Notes: generated by a model not told the origin, from the letters alone. A DNA stretch of 64,000 bases from CBDAPE01 sp965198325 (GCA_965198325.1 CBDAPE010000017.1:186001-250000), one strand, 5' to 3'; numbered from the stretch's first letter, positions 8,451 to 18,792 are shown. Translations and numbers: made by a program.

Positions 8451-9122
8451 ATGGCGGGAAACAGACTCTATGATCAACTGAGAGAAGTGTGCCGGGCGGA
8501 GTGGGAAGAATACACGCGGCATGAATTTGTGTATGGAATTGCCGACGGGTCGCTGCAACTGGACGCCTTCCGCTTCTATTTAGTGCAGGACTTTCTGTTT
8601 CTGAAACATTTTGCACGTGCCTACGCGTTGGCTGTCTATAAGTCCGAACATTTGGACGATATGCGCTCTGCCTTGGCCAACGCGACGGCGATAATGGGCG
8701 AAACCGGTGTCCATCTGCAGTACTGTGCCGAGTGGGGACTGGACGAGAGCGATATTGTCGCCACGTCCGAAGCCCCGGAGACGACGGCATACACCCGCTT
8801 TGTCTTAGAGCGTGGGATGTCGGGCGATCTCCTTGATCTGCATGTCGCGCTATCACCGTGCGCCGTCGGCTACGCGGAGATTGGGCGTCTGATTGTCGAT
8901 GAGCTTGAGCCAAAAACGGACGGCAATCCGTATCAGGATTGGATCGATGTCTATTCCGGCGAGGAGTTTGGTGCCGGTGCCGGTGCCCAAGTTGCTATGC
9001 TCGACCGCCAAATGGCCTTGCGCGGCGGCCCCGGTCGCTTTGATGGGCTTGCAGAGACATTCCGCATCGCAACGCGTCTCGAACGAGATTTCTGGCAGAT
9101 GGGGCTGAACGCTGCGGCATGA
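8451..9122 (+). CDS. tenA: TenA-family protein (aminopyrimidine aminohydrolase / thiaminase II)
   Basis: TenA enzymes hydrolyse 4-amino-5-aminomethyl-2-methylpyrimidine for salvage of the thiamine pyrimidine. The 223-residue length is typical. Family residues are present: D47 in YLVQDFLF, the catalytic Cys137 in LSPCAVGY, and the acid Glu211 in RLERDFWQMGL, near-identical in position to D44, C135 and E205 of Bacillus TenA. The ATG at 8451 is preceded by GGAGCGAGGAGG. No other thiamine gene is adjacent, and IS6 remnants lie directly upstream, so its original operon context may be lost. Confidence 0.93.
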   Translation: MAGNRLYDQLREVCRAEWEEYTRHEFVYGIADGSLQLDAFRFYLVQDFLFLKHFARAYALAVYKSEHLDDMRSALANATAIMGETGVHLQYCAEWGLDESDIVATSEAPETTAYTRFVLERGMSGDLLDLHVALSPCAVGYAEIGRLIVDELEPKTDGNPYQDWIDVYSGEEFGAGAGAQVAMLDRQMALRGGPGRFDGLAETFRIATRLERDFWQMGLNAAA

Positions 9123-9233
9123 GTCGACGCTATACGAAGAAGTCGAGGATCGTGCCGGTCGTCGAGGCTTGCACGGGCCACGCGTCGTTGGAGAATAGAA
9201 GATTAGTGGGCGGGCGAGAGAGGAGAGGCTGAG

Positions 9234-9848
9234 TTGTCCGACCGGAGCCCACCTCCCGCCGACGCCTCGCGCAAAGACCTTCTTGAGAGTGAGGCGCCAG
9301 ACACCTTCTCGGCGATTGCCGCGACCGGCCCCGATACCCTGTCCAACAGCTTTCTCGGCGCTCCCGTCGAGATTTGCATCGTTACCCGTTCGCGCGAGAA
9401 GACGATGAAGGCTCTGGTCGAGCTTGGGGTTGGGCCGTGGGGGCTCTACCAGTTCAATGAAACGACGGTCGCCGATCGCCGTTCCTACGGTGAGCCCGAT
9501 CCCTTTATCATCGATGTCGCGTTTGCCCAGAACGGCCCGATGATATGGGAAATCATGCAACCGATAACAGGCGCGAAGACCCTCCAACTTGCCCTCGAGG
9601 ATCGCGAGCAGGCCCTTCACCATGTCGCATTCGACGGCTCGAACCTGTCGATGGACGAACGCCGGAGCGAGCTTGTCGCGCGCGGCGCGCGGCCAGCCCT
9701 GTCGGGGATCTGGCTGGAGGAGGTGGACTTTTACTTTTTCGAGCCTCCGGGTCTCGGCTCGGTCGTGCTCGAAAGCTATGTCTTTCCCGCGTCGTTCGTG
9801 CCCGAACCCGACGCGTGGTATCCGGCACCACCGCCGGACCGGGCATGA
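9234..9848 (+). CDS. VOC-superfamily (glyoxalase/methylmalonyl-CoA epimerase-like) protein
   Basis: A 204-residue protein with a vicinal-oxygen-chelate fold signature. The beta-alpha start VEICIVTRSREKTMKALVEL is followed by HHVAFDGSNLSMDER and the end strand VDFYFFEPPGLG. VOC enzymes use a metal bound by His/Glu residues. H209-type assignments cannot be made by eye, but the HHVAF motif is usual. The likely start is the TTG at 9234, preceded by AGAGGAGAGG. Its substrate is unknown. Monodomain VOC proteins of this kind include aromatic dioxygenases and epimerases. It is 111 bases downstream of tenA on the same strand. Confidence 0.75.
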   Translation: MSDRSPPPADASRKDLLESEAPDTFSAIAATGPDTLSNSFLGAPVEICIVTRSREKTMKALVELGVGPWGLYQFNETTVADRRSYGEPDPFIIDVAFAQNGPMIWEIMQPITGAKTLQLALEDREQALHHVAFDGSNLSMDERRSELVARGARPALSGIWLEEVDFYFFEPPGLGSVVLESYVFPASFVPEPDAWYPAPPPDRA

Positions 9849-10167
9849 GCCACCGATGTTGCGCTATATAAGCCCTTTCCCGTATACCCCGGATGCAGGA
9901 GGTGTTCGCCGCACCCAAGCCGGTCACCTCATTTTAGTCTGCAGCATCTCGCAATCCAGTAACATAGCCGCTTGCGGACACACAAATAACAACCCGGTAT
10001 CAAGACCTGTCATCAAGAAGGACCTCCCGATCACCGGACCATCGAGCACCAGCGCTTGCACCACTGCAAATCCACCGCATAGAATGGTCAAATAGATGTG
10101 CCAGAGTCTCCTTTGGTTCAGGTCCCACGCCGTCCCAATATCTTCGATCAAGGATAGCCCTCTCCAT
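9849..10167. other. Gene-free interval holding half of a 99-bp dispersed repeat
   Basis: No convincing gene. The centre is repeat copy A (9935-10033). To its right, the minus-strand reading IGTAWDLNQRRLWHIYLTIL looks like a membrane-protein scrap, but it is too short to name. IS6 copy 2 starts at 10168. Confidence 0.5.
9935..10033 (+). repeat. 99-bp dispersed repeat, copy A
   Basis: Matches 31393-31491 with about 8 differences over 99 bases (shared core includes cgcttgcggacacaca and tcaagacctgtcatcaagaa). At the other site it ends exactly at the start codon of a small gene and contains its ribosome-binding site. Here the start codon is lost (atcacc instead of atcatgg). Confidence 0.85.
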
Positions 10168-10579
10168 GGCATTGTCAGACTAACTGGATGGGACCGGTGG
10201 AACCAATGATCGAGAGCTCTCAGGCTACGAGTTGACGCCACTCGGCCAAGGCGGCCGAGCGATTGAGTTTGAAGTTTTCGCGGCTGTAAAGATGACGTTC
10301 CTGGTTGGAATGATTGTGAACCCGCCGCTTCCTGATCTCTGCCGCGAACACAGGGCCGAACCGGTTCCACCAGAAACCCACCGTCTCGTGGCAGATGTCG
10401 ACGCCACGCTCGAACAGGAGATCCTCGACTTGCCGTAGCGACAGCGGATACCGGATGTACAACATCACCGCAAGGCGAATTACCTCGGGAGAACTGTTGA
10501 AATAACGGAAGGGATTTCGCATCGCTTGAGGCTATTGAACTCCCCTTCCCGGCTCAAGCACATTTACTCTGACAAAGCC
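10168..10579 (-). mobile_element. IS6-family element, copy 2, internally deleted (412 bp)
   Basis: Both ends are present (GGCATTGTCAGA at left, GACAAAGCC at right), but about 390 bp of the middle are missing, joining gattgtga to acccgccgcttcctg. The deletion keeps the reading frame, leaving a 100-codon frame (10220-10522) that joins the N-terminal 68 residues of the transposase to its last 32. The first catalytic Asp (WHLDEVFV) and the other two are gone. Such a derivative could be mobilised in trans by an intact copy. Confidence 0.9.
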
Positions 10580-10624
10580 CTCGGTCACGATGCGATGCCC
10601 CCTTGGTGGATCGAGTGATGCCGA

Positions 10625-13600
10625 ATGATTATGCGACACCCGACGGCTGACCGATCGTTCTGTTGTCGCCTCGCCCGGTGCTCGGCGTCATGGCCGGGCT
10701 CGCTGGCGGCGATGGTGGTGGTGTCGGTCGGCCTGCTAACAGCCGCCGCCGAGGCGCATACCCCAAAGGGTGATGACATGCAGCCCCGTCACCCCGCGCG
10801 TGGGATAGGCTACATTGAACAGTGCCCCGGCGAACTTCAGGGTGGCGGCTACAGGATTAAGGAAGGCGAGTCCGGGGCGATCATCGTAAGGCATGACGAC
10901 GAGGGCGGTCATCGCCCTGATCAGCGTTTTTCACTCACCTGGTACACCCACGGCAAGGAGGACGGCAATAGTCTTGGCGGGCCGCTCACCGCCTCAGAAG
11001 GCGTGGATTTCGAGAATCTGGACGACAGTGAACAACACAGCCAAAGAGGGCATGTGGTGATTTACAAGACCGTGCAAACCCTGGAAGATGGCTTGGTGGA
11101 ACCGCTGGAATCCTACGAGCTGGGTTACTGGGAAGACGGCAATTTTGAGCACTGCACCGTTTATATAACCGATGACGACCCGCATGTGCTGCATGCGGCG
11201 ATCGCTTCGACGCCTGCGGCAGGGACGACCTATCGCATCGGCGAGACGATCGAAATCAACCTGATCTTCAGCGCGTCGGTCACCGTTACCGACGCGGACG
11301 AGTTCGTCTTGCCCCTCACCGTTGGCGCCTACCGGCGGGATGCCGCATACAGGAGCGGCAGCGGCACCGATACGCTGCGGTTCGAATATACGGTGGGAGC
11401 CGGCCACGAAGACGGCGATGGTATCACCATACCATCAATCACTTCCAGCGGGCTTGGCTCCGGAAGACTCAAGGCGGTGGACACGTCGCTCGTGTCCTAC
11501 CGCGCCGCGGACCATTCCTACGAGGGACAACAGAACATCGCCGGGCATGCAGTCGATGGCGAGTTCGTTGTCGAAGAGGTGAGCGTGGTCACGACGCCCC
11601 GCGACGGGAGCGTTTATTGGCTCGGCGAGACCATCGGCATCGAAGTGGAGTTCAACGTCGCCGTGGCGGTGAAGCAGAATCCAAAGCTGCGGTTGGTCTT
11701 CCAACTGGCCTCCGGACAACGTCCCGGAATCTATAAGGCCGTGCCGTATGTGAGCGGCAGCGGCACCGATACGCTGCGGTTCGAATACGTGGTTCGACCC
11801 GGCGACCAGCTTGCAGATGTCTTTTCGAGGGTTGGATGTTGAACGGCCATGCCTCAACCGGCGCGGACCTGGGCAACAAGATCACGTACATCGACTCCAA
11901 CGAGGAACCCAACTATTTTTTCGCCGGCGCGAACACCGACGGCGCCCAGTCCATCGACGGAAGGCCGCGGGCGACCGGTGTGGAGATCGTCTCCACGCCG
12001 GGCACGGGTGGCGTCTATGGGATCGGCGAAACGATCGTCGTGGCGGTGACCTTCAGCGACGAGGTGAACGCGGTGGACGATCCGCAGGTCAGGCTCCTGC
12101 TCGAAGCGTCGGGCGACGGTGACGGGCAGCGGGACGCCGTGTTCGCGAGCGGCAGCGGGACGACGACGCTGCGCTTCGCGTATACGGTGCGTGCGGGCGA
12201 TGTGGACAGCGACGGCCTCTCGATCGCAGCCCTGGGCGAAGCGGGGCTGGGGACAATCAAGGTACGCTCCAGCGTGAACGCGAACGTCTTCGCGCATCAT
12301 CAGCATGACGCGCAAAATAACCTTTCCGGCCACAAAGTGGACGGCACTCTGGTCCCCCGTGTCACGAAGGTGGAGATCGTCTCCACGCCGGCCCACGGGG
12401 ATACGTACTTCAGAGGCGAGACCATCCTCGTCGACGTCACGTTCTCGGCCGAAGTCAACGCCATGCGCGAATCGCGGGTCCGCCTCCGGTTCGACGGCAC
12501 CGAGGAGAACCTGCTGAAGGACGCCACCTATCAGAGCGGGAGCGGAACGCGAACTCTCCGGTTTTCCTACCGCGTAGCGATCGGCGACCTGGACGTCAAC
12601 GGATTGACCATCGATCCTTCGGGTCAGTACGGTCTGGGCTCCGGCAAGATCGTGGCCAGTCAGGCGACGATCCAAGCCGTGGACCACACGTATCAGGCGC
12701 AGAACGATCTGGACAGGCACAAGGTAGACGCCGGCCGGCTGGAGATCGTGGGCGTCGAGGTGGTGTCCACACCGTGGGATAGCGAGGTCTACCGCAAGGG
12801 CGAACAGATCCTCGTGAACGTGGTGTTCAGCGACAGGGCCGAGGAGGTGTTCTGGTGCATCGAGAATGACAAGTGCTACTACCACCCCGACCTGATTCTC
12901 CAACTTGGCGATTTCCCATCGATCACGGCCCGGTTTGCCCCCCTATCGGATCGCCGAAGGCAGAGCGGAGGGAGGCGGCACCAGCGGGAGTGATCGGCTG
13001 CAGTTCATCTACCGGGTGAAGGCCGACGACGTCGACCTGGATGGTTTGTCACTGGGGGGGACTGGGAGAGGCGGAAGGCCGTCCCATACGCATCCAGGCG
13101 GTGGAAGACAAGGGGACCGAGGTGGATTACTTCTACCTCTGGCCCAGAAACGTCCCCGAGCTTGCGGTCAACGGCAGCCTGGAGCGTGACCGACTGACGG
13201 CGCAGTTGGGGGAGGGTGCGCCGGAGAGTCACAACGGCAGGCATGACTTCACCTTCCGCGTTGCCTTCAGCGAGGATGTGGTCGCTGGCGACGGAGTTGC
13301 CCCGGCGGAGCGGACCTTCCGGGACCACTCTCTGGAAGTGACCAACGGGTCGGTGACCAATGCCAGGCGGGTGAACGGGCAGAGAGACCTGTGGGAGGTC
13401 ACCGTCAAGCCGGACTTCGACGCGTTCGACCTGGGCTTCTACGACGACGTGACTGTCGTCCTGCCCGCCGACCGGCGCTGCGACGTGCCGGGGGCTATCT
13501 GTACGAGCGACGGCGAGCGGCTGTCTAGCCGGCTGGAGCTGACCGTGCCCATGGAGGGTCAGCAGCAATCCGTCGCGGATCCGCTACGGGCCAGCTTCAA

Positions 13601-16108
13601 CGGCCTACCGAACGCGCATGACGGCGAGAGCAACTTCAGCTTCCGGATCGAGTTCAGCGAGGACATCGCAGCCCAGGTGGCCGACATGCGCGACCACGCG
13701 CTGACGGTGACTGGAGGCTCGGTGACGAGCGCCGCCCGCATGAACGGCCGGGATGATCTGTGGACCTTCACGGTGACGCCGTCGGGAACGGACAAGGTGT
13801 CGATCCAGCTCGAGGGCGAACGGGCCTGCACCGAAGCGGGCGCCGTCTGCACCGCGAATGGAAGCCCGCTCAGCAACAGCCTTGCGGGCCTTCTCGTGTA
13901 CGTACCGCCCGCCGAGCCGCTGACGGCGAGCTTCAGCGACATGCCGGTCGAGCACACCGGCGCGGAGTTCACGTTCGAGCTAACGTTCAGTGAGGAACCC
14001 GAGAAGAGCTTCAGCTACCGGACGCTGCGGGACGCAGCGTTCGAGGTGACCGGCGGCGCGGTGCGCAAGGCGAAGCGCCGGCAGTCGGGGAGCAACCTGG
14101 AATGGACGATCACGGTCGAGCCGGACGGCTACGGGGCGGTGACGATCCGGCTGCCGGAGACGAGCGGCTGCAACGCGAGCGGCGCCATTTGCACCGGCGA
14201 TGGCCGGCCGCTGTCGCACTCGCTGTCGGCGACGGTCCAGGGTTCTCCGGCGCTCAACGTGGCGGACGCCGAGGTGCATGAGGGGCCGGAGGCGACCCTC
14301 GACTTCGTCGTGACGCTCTCGCGGCAGGCGTCCGGGACGGTGATGGTGGACTATGCGACGGCGGACGGCAGCGCGACGGCGGGTGCGGACTATACCGCGA
14401 CGAGCGGCACGCTGACCTTCCAGTCCGGTCAGACGGTGAAGACCGTCAAGGTTCCGGTGCTGGAGGATGCCCATGACGACGGCGGGGAGACGCTGACGCT
14501 GAGCCTCGCGAACGCCTCGGGGGCGCGGATCGAGGACGGCGAGGCGACGAGGACGATCGAGAACACGGCCGCAATCCCCAAGGCGTGGCTGGCGCGCTTC
14601 GGGCGGGTAGTGACGGGCCAAGTGTTGGATGCGGTCGAGGCGCGACTGAAGGCGCTGCGCACGCCGGGCATGCAGGCGAGCCTCGCCGGGCAAGCGCTGC
14701 CGTCCTGGAACGACGAAGCCGCCGCGGGTGACGACGCTGCATCGGGCGGGACCTTGTCCGGCGTCGATGCCGGAAGCCGCGACGCGATGGTGGCGCTCGG
14801 CTCGTGGCTGGCGCAGGCCGGGGAGGACGGGACCGGAGCGCCCGGGACCGGAACATTCGGGCCGGACGACGAAACACGGCTGGAGTCCCGGACGCTGACC
14901 GGGCGCGACTTCGTCACCGGCACGTCGTTCGCGTTGACCGGCGGGTCGGCCGAGGGCGGCGGCTTCGCCGCGCTCTGGGGCCGGGGCGGGATCGCGCGCT
15001 TCGACGGCCGCGAGGGCGATCTCGCGCTCGACGGCGAGGTGGCCACCGGGTTGATCGGCGCGGACTGGACGTCGGCGCGCTGGACGGCGGGGCTGGCCGT
15101 GGGCCATTCGCGCGGCACGGGCGGCTATCGCTCGCCGGGGGACGCGGGCGACATCGATGCGACGCTGACCGGGGTCTATCCCTATGCCGGGCTGATGCTG
15201 AGCGACCAGCTCTCGGTCTGGACGGCGGCGGATCATGGCGTGGGCGAGGTGACGGTGACGCCGGAGGGCCGGGAGGCGCTGACGGCGGCCCTCACGATGA
15301 CCACGGGCGCGGCCGGGATGCGCAGCGAGCTGCTCGAGCCGGAGGACGCCGGCGGGACGGCGCTGGCGGTGAAGACCGACGGACGTTTCACCCGGACCTC
15401 TTCGGAGGCGGTGAGAGGGCCGGCATCGGCGGGAGGCAATCTCAATGCGGCGGATGCCGATGTGTGGCTGCTGCGCACGGGCGTTGAGGGCGCGCGCCGC
15501 TTCGCGCTCGGCGAGGACGGGACCACAATCACACCCTCCTTCGAGATCGGGCTGCGGCTCGACGGCGGCGATGCGGAAACCGGCTTCGGCGCCGACCTCG
15601 GCGGCGGGCTCGCCTTCGCCGATCCCAAGCGCGGCCTCTCGCTGGAGCTGAAGGCCCGCGGATTACTCGCCCACGAGGCGTCGGGGTTCCGGGAGTGGGG
15701 CGCGAACGCGGGGCTCGCCTGGGGGACCTGCGGCCGGGGACGGACCGGGGTCTCTCGCTGTCGCTGCGCCAGGGCTGGGGCGCCTCGCCCACGGGCGGCA
15801 TGGACGCGCTGCTCGGGCGCGAGACGCTGGCCGGGTTCGCCGCGAACGACAACGGGTTCGAGGCGTCGAGCCGCCTGGAGGCGGAGATCGGCTACGGCAT
15901 CGCGATGTTCGGCGGCGTCTTCACCGGCACGCCGCACGCCGGCTTCGGACTCACCGACACGGGCCGCGACTACCGGCTCGGCTGGCGGCTGACCTCGGCG
16001 GTACCCGGGGACCCGGGTTTCGAGGTCGGTCTCGAGGCGACGCGCAACGAGAACGACAACGCGGCGCCCGAGCACGGGGTGCAGCTGCGCGCAACGATCC
16101 GCTGGTAG
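10625..16108 (+). pseudogene. Large autotransporter with repeat domains and Calx-beta domain, four frameshifts
   Basis: One ancestral gene of about 1,820 codons spread over changing frames. The N-terminus has a probable Sec signal (WPGSLAAMVVVSVGLLTAAA). A Calx-beta-like segment follows (to about 11180), then five repeats of roughly 95 residues each carrying STP, GET(I) and SGSGT(D/T)TLRF motifs (about 11205, 11585, 11980, 12370, 12755). Next come three repeats with VTNGSV/VTGGSV and RDLWEVTV motifs, a classical Calx-beta domain (about 14260-14560) and a type V autotransporter beta-barrel ending in the aromatic residue W (QLRATIRW). Frame changes occur near 11825, 12940 (C6 run), 13052 (G7 run) and 15722 (G5 run). 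When intact it would be a surface-anchored adhesin-like protein. All breaks leave good homology on both sides, so damage is recent, or partly assembly error. Confidence 0.85.
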
Positions 16109-16126
16109 GCATCCGAAGGGCCGTTC

Positions 16127-16462
16127 ATGGCCGCCGACGGAGCACGTCCGGCCCCGTGCGCCCTCACCGGGCGATGTGCCCCCGCCGCTTCCGGTCGCAC
16201 CGGCGGAACCAAGTTCTGGTTCCACGGCCTGCGCAACTGCTTCATCACGGTGGCCAAGCGTGAGTTGATGCTGCCACGCTCCCTGACCAAGCGGCTGGTC
16301 AACCACGCCCGGCCCAGCGACGTGACCGAGGGCTACGCGGCCGTCTGGACCGTCGAGCAACTCCGCGAGCCCGCGCAGAGGATCGCCGACCGGATAGACG
16401 AACTGATGAACGCGGTCGCGCCCAAGCCTGCGCGCGCTGGCAGCGCTTGTATTGTCGGATGA
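16127..16462 (+). pseudogene. Tyrosine recombinase (integrase), C-terminal remnant
   Basis: From about 16195 the frame encodes the C-terminal catalytic part of a phage-type integrase: FWFHGLRNCF (HxxR box), then KRLVNHARPSDVTEGYAAVW with the catalytic Tyr, then a helix REPAQRIADRIDELM. The first 25 codons do not fit the family. The N-terminal half with the first Arg is missing. Its stop overlaps the Vsr start. Confidence 0.75.
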
Positions 16463-16614
16463 CTGATCGGCTCTCGCCCGAGGAACGCAGTGCCCAAATG
16501 CGGCGCATCCGCAAGGTGGACACGAAGCCCGAGTTGGCCGTACGGCGAATAACACACCGGCTGGGATACCGTTTCCGTCTCCACCGGCGTGACCTTCCGG
16601 GTACTCCAGATCTT
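16459..16614 (+). pseudogene. vsr: Vsr-type very-short-patch repair endonuclease, N-terminal fragment
   Basis: The fragment MTDRLSPEERSAQMRRIRKV continues to TKPELAVRRITHRLGYRFRLH and DLPGTPDL, the conserved N-terminal sequence of Vsr endonucleases, which nick T:G mismatches left by deamination at cytosine-methylase sites. IS6 copy 3 cuts it right after the PD motif, before the rest of the active site. No cytosine methyltransferase partner remains in the window. Confidence 0.88.
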
Positions 16615-16993
16615 GGCATTGTCAGACTAACTGGATGGGACCAGTGGAACCAACGATCGATGGCTCTCAGGCTACGAGTTGACACCACTCGGCCAAGGCG
16701 ACGGAGCGCTTGAGTTTGAAGTTCTCGCGGTTGTAAAGATGACGGTCCTGGTTGAAATGATTGTGGATCGAGGCGTGGGCGGCGGCGAACTTCTGCAGGA
16801 TCTTGATGTCTCTGAACCTGGCCATCGCTCCCTCTCGTCGGCGGAACGGTTGGTGTGAATTCTCGGCTCGATTGTTGAGCCACCGACCGCAACGCTGACG
16901 ATCCTCGACCCCAATCTCTTTCATCGCGGCACCGTACGAACGGAGCCGGTCTGTCACGATGACTTCTGGCCGGCCGTAGCGCTTCATTGCACG

Positions 16994-17321
16994 TATGTGG
17001 ACGCCCCCCTGGGTGCAAGCAGGAATTTGGGCAACTCGTGGCATGCGGTCAGGCACTGTCGTATGTCCGGCCTCTCTGAATGCGGCATCTGCTCACCGCG
17101 GGCCTGTATGGTGTGCGTGGATCGGATCCAAATCGCTTCGGCGGTTTGCTTTGACAGCCCCTCGCGCAATACTGGTTTTCCGACCCCGTCTCTCCGACCT
17201 TTTGCCCCTACGTTGTCTTTCGTCCCAACCGCACCAACCGAGGTCATCCGCGCATCACGCCCTCAAGCGTGCCCACGGAGCTCGGCGTTCCAATTTCGAA
17301 CGGCCTTTCTCTTCCCGGCAG
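16994..17321 (-). ncRNA. Candidate bridge/seek RNA region of the IS1111-type element
   Basis: The 328 bp downstream of the transposase hold no convincing gene. In the IS1111 subgroup, the guide (bridge or seek) RNA that pairs with donor and target DNA is encoded in this non-coding end, so this is its expected location (established for the family, inferred here). Secondary structure and guide loops were not worked out. An 80-bp part (17041-17112) recurs in inverted orientation beside another IS110 remnant. Confidence 0.35.
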
Positions 17322-18356
17322 CTATGCCACAACAACGGCCGCCGCCGGCCGCCGGTAGTTTTCCTTCTTGACCGACAGCGCCCAGATCATGCGCGCCATC
17401 TTGTTCGCCAGTGCGACAGCAACCAGCTTGGGTGGCTTTTCCGCGATCATCCTCCGGAGCCAGGGATCATCCACATCCTCGAGCTTGCGCATATGCTGGA
17501 GAACCACCGTTGCACCCAGAACGAACAATCGGCGGAGATCGCGTTGCCCCATCTTCGTGATCCGGCCGAGCCGCTCCTTGCCGGCCGTCGCGTTCTGCCG
17601 CGGTGTCAATCCGACCCAGGCTGCGAAGTCGCGCCCGCAGCCAAAGCTCTCCATCGGTGGGGCAAACGCATTCACCGCCATCGCGCAGATCGGCCCGATG
17701 CCCGGTATCGTCATCAGGCGTCTGAGCTCTTCCTGTGCCCGGGCGCGCGCACGGATCGTCTTTTCAATGTCGATGATCTTCACGTTGAGAGCCGCGATCT
17801 GGTCGAACAGCAACTCCGCCATCGACACGACCTGTTCGGGAAGCATCTTCTTCACCTCTGCGACCTCCTGCCGCAGCACCGTGATGTTCGCGACACCCTG
17901 AGCCGCGATCACCCCGAATTCCGCGAGCTGGCCCCGAATCGAGTTGATCGTCTGCGTGCGCTGGCGCACGAGAAGCTCGCGTGTGCGGAACAGCATCGCA
18001 TCCGCCTGCATTTCCTCCGACTTGACCGCCACGAACCGCATCGTCGGGCGCTGCCCCGCCTCGACGATGCCCTCAGCGTCGTTGGCATCGTTCTTTTGCC
18101 GTTTGACGAATGGCTTCACGTAGATCGGCGGGATCAACTTGCACGCGTGGCCAAGAGCGATGATCTGCCGCCCCCAGAAATGAGCGCCGCCGCAGGCCTC
18201 CATCACAACCACGCATGGCGGCACCTTGGCGAGGAAAGAGAGAAACTTGCCCCGCGAAAGCTTCTTGCGAAAAACCGGCTTGCCTTCGGCCGTCGCCCCA
18301 TGAAGTTGGAAACTTCTCTTTGAGATATCGACACCGATGATGCTAACACTTTCCAT
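17322..18356 (-). CDS. IS110/IS1111-family transposase (DEDD recombinase)
   Basis: A full-length 344-residue transposase starting MESVSIIGVDISKRSFQLHG. The RuvC-like DEDD residues are visible: Asp10 in GVDISK, Glu in VVMEACG, and Asp residues in KNDANDAEGI. The C-terminal Tnp_20 domain has the helix-hairpin-helix LMTIPGIGPICAMAV and the Ser-associated region FAAWVGLTPRQNATAGKERL. These enzymes act with an element-encoded guide RNA. No break is seen, so the element may be active. Confidence 0.93.
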   Translation of the reverse strand: MESVSIIGVDISKRSFQLHGATAEGKPVFRKKLSRGKFLSFLAKVPPCVVVMEACGGAHFWGRQIIALGHACKLIPPIYVKPFVKRQKNDANDAEGIVEAGQRPTMRFVAVKSEEMQADAMLFRTRELLVRQRTQTINSIRGQLAEFGVIAAQGVANITVLRQEVAEVKKMLPEQVVSMAELLFDQIAALNVKIIDIEKTIRARARAQEELRRLMTIPGIGPICAMAVNAFAPPMESFGCGRDFAAWVGLTPRQNATAGKERLGRITKMGQRDLRRLFVLGATVVLQHMRKLEDVDDPWLRRMIAEKPPKLVAVALANKMARMIWALSVKKENYRRPAAAVVVA

Positions 18357-18726
18357 GGACGCTCTCCTTCGTTGATCGAACGCACCCAGCGTGTGTTCCT
18401 TCCTGGCGCTTATGACGCCGTTAGATGGGGGGCGTCCACCCCATCGCTTCAGGAACTTCAGCGCAGCCCTGCGATCCCGGCGCTTTGTGGCGAAGACTTC
18501 GAGCACCTCGCCTTCGTGATCCACAGCACGCCACAGATAGTGCATCTCTCCATTGATCCGCACGAATACCTCGTCCAGGTGCCAGCGCCATTGCGAAAAC
18601 AACCGATGATTAACACGCCGCTTCCTGATCTCTGCCGCGAACATCGGGCCGAACCGGTTCCACCAGAAACCCACCGTCTCGTGGCAGATGTCGATGCCAC
18701 GCTCGAACAGGAGATCCTCGACTTGA

Positions 18727-18792
18727 CGTAGTGACAGCGGATACCGGACGTAGTGACAGCGGATACCGGACGTAGTGACAGCGGATACCGGA
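18727..18792. repeat. Three tandem 22-bp units inside IS6 copy 3
   Basis: The unit cgtagtgacagcggataccg plus ga occurs three times in a row (18727, 18749, 18771; the last differs little). Other IS6 copies have one unit. The extra 44 bp are not a multiple of three and shift the transposase frame. Confidence 0.92.

Larger units (their letters stand above)
16994..18444 (-). mobile_element. IS110-family element of the IS1111 type (about 1451 bp)
   Basis: Inserted in the IS6 transposase between gcttcattgcacg and cgcttcaggaac. Subterminal inverted repeats GTGGACGCCCCCC are near both borders (16998 and 18428-18440), the hallmark of the IS1111 subgroup. A 344-codon transposase is on the minus strand, with 328 bp of non-coding DNA downstream of it and 88 bp upstream. 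Borders may vary by 2 bp because CG occurs at both joints. Confidence 0.85.

Noticed and set aside
12905..13189. Separate small gene in the autotransporter
   Set aside because: The frame contains the family motifs FIYRVKADDVDLDGL and is simply the middle frame of the frameshifted gene.
13980..15236. Long antisense open frames under the autotransporter, carB and istA genes
   Set aside because: They are arginine/proline/alanine-rich shadows caused by high GC at third positions and show no domain pattern.
18727..18792. CRISPR-like short repeats
   Set aside because: The 22-bp units are directly adjacent without spacers and lie inside an IS transposase, so they are a tandem slip, not an array.
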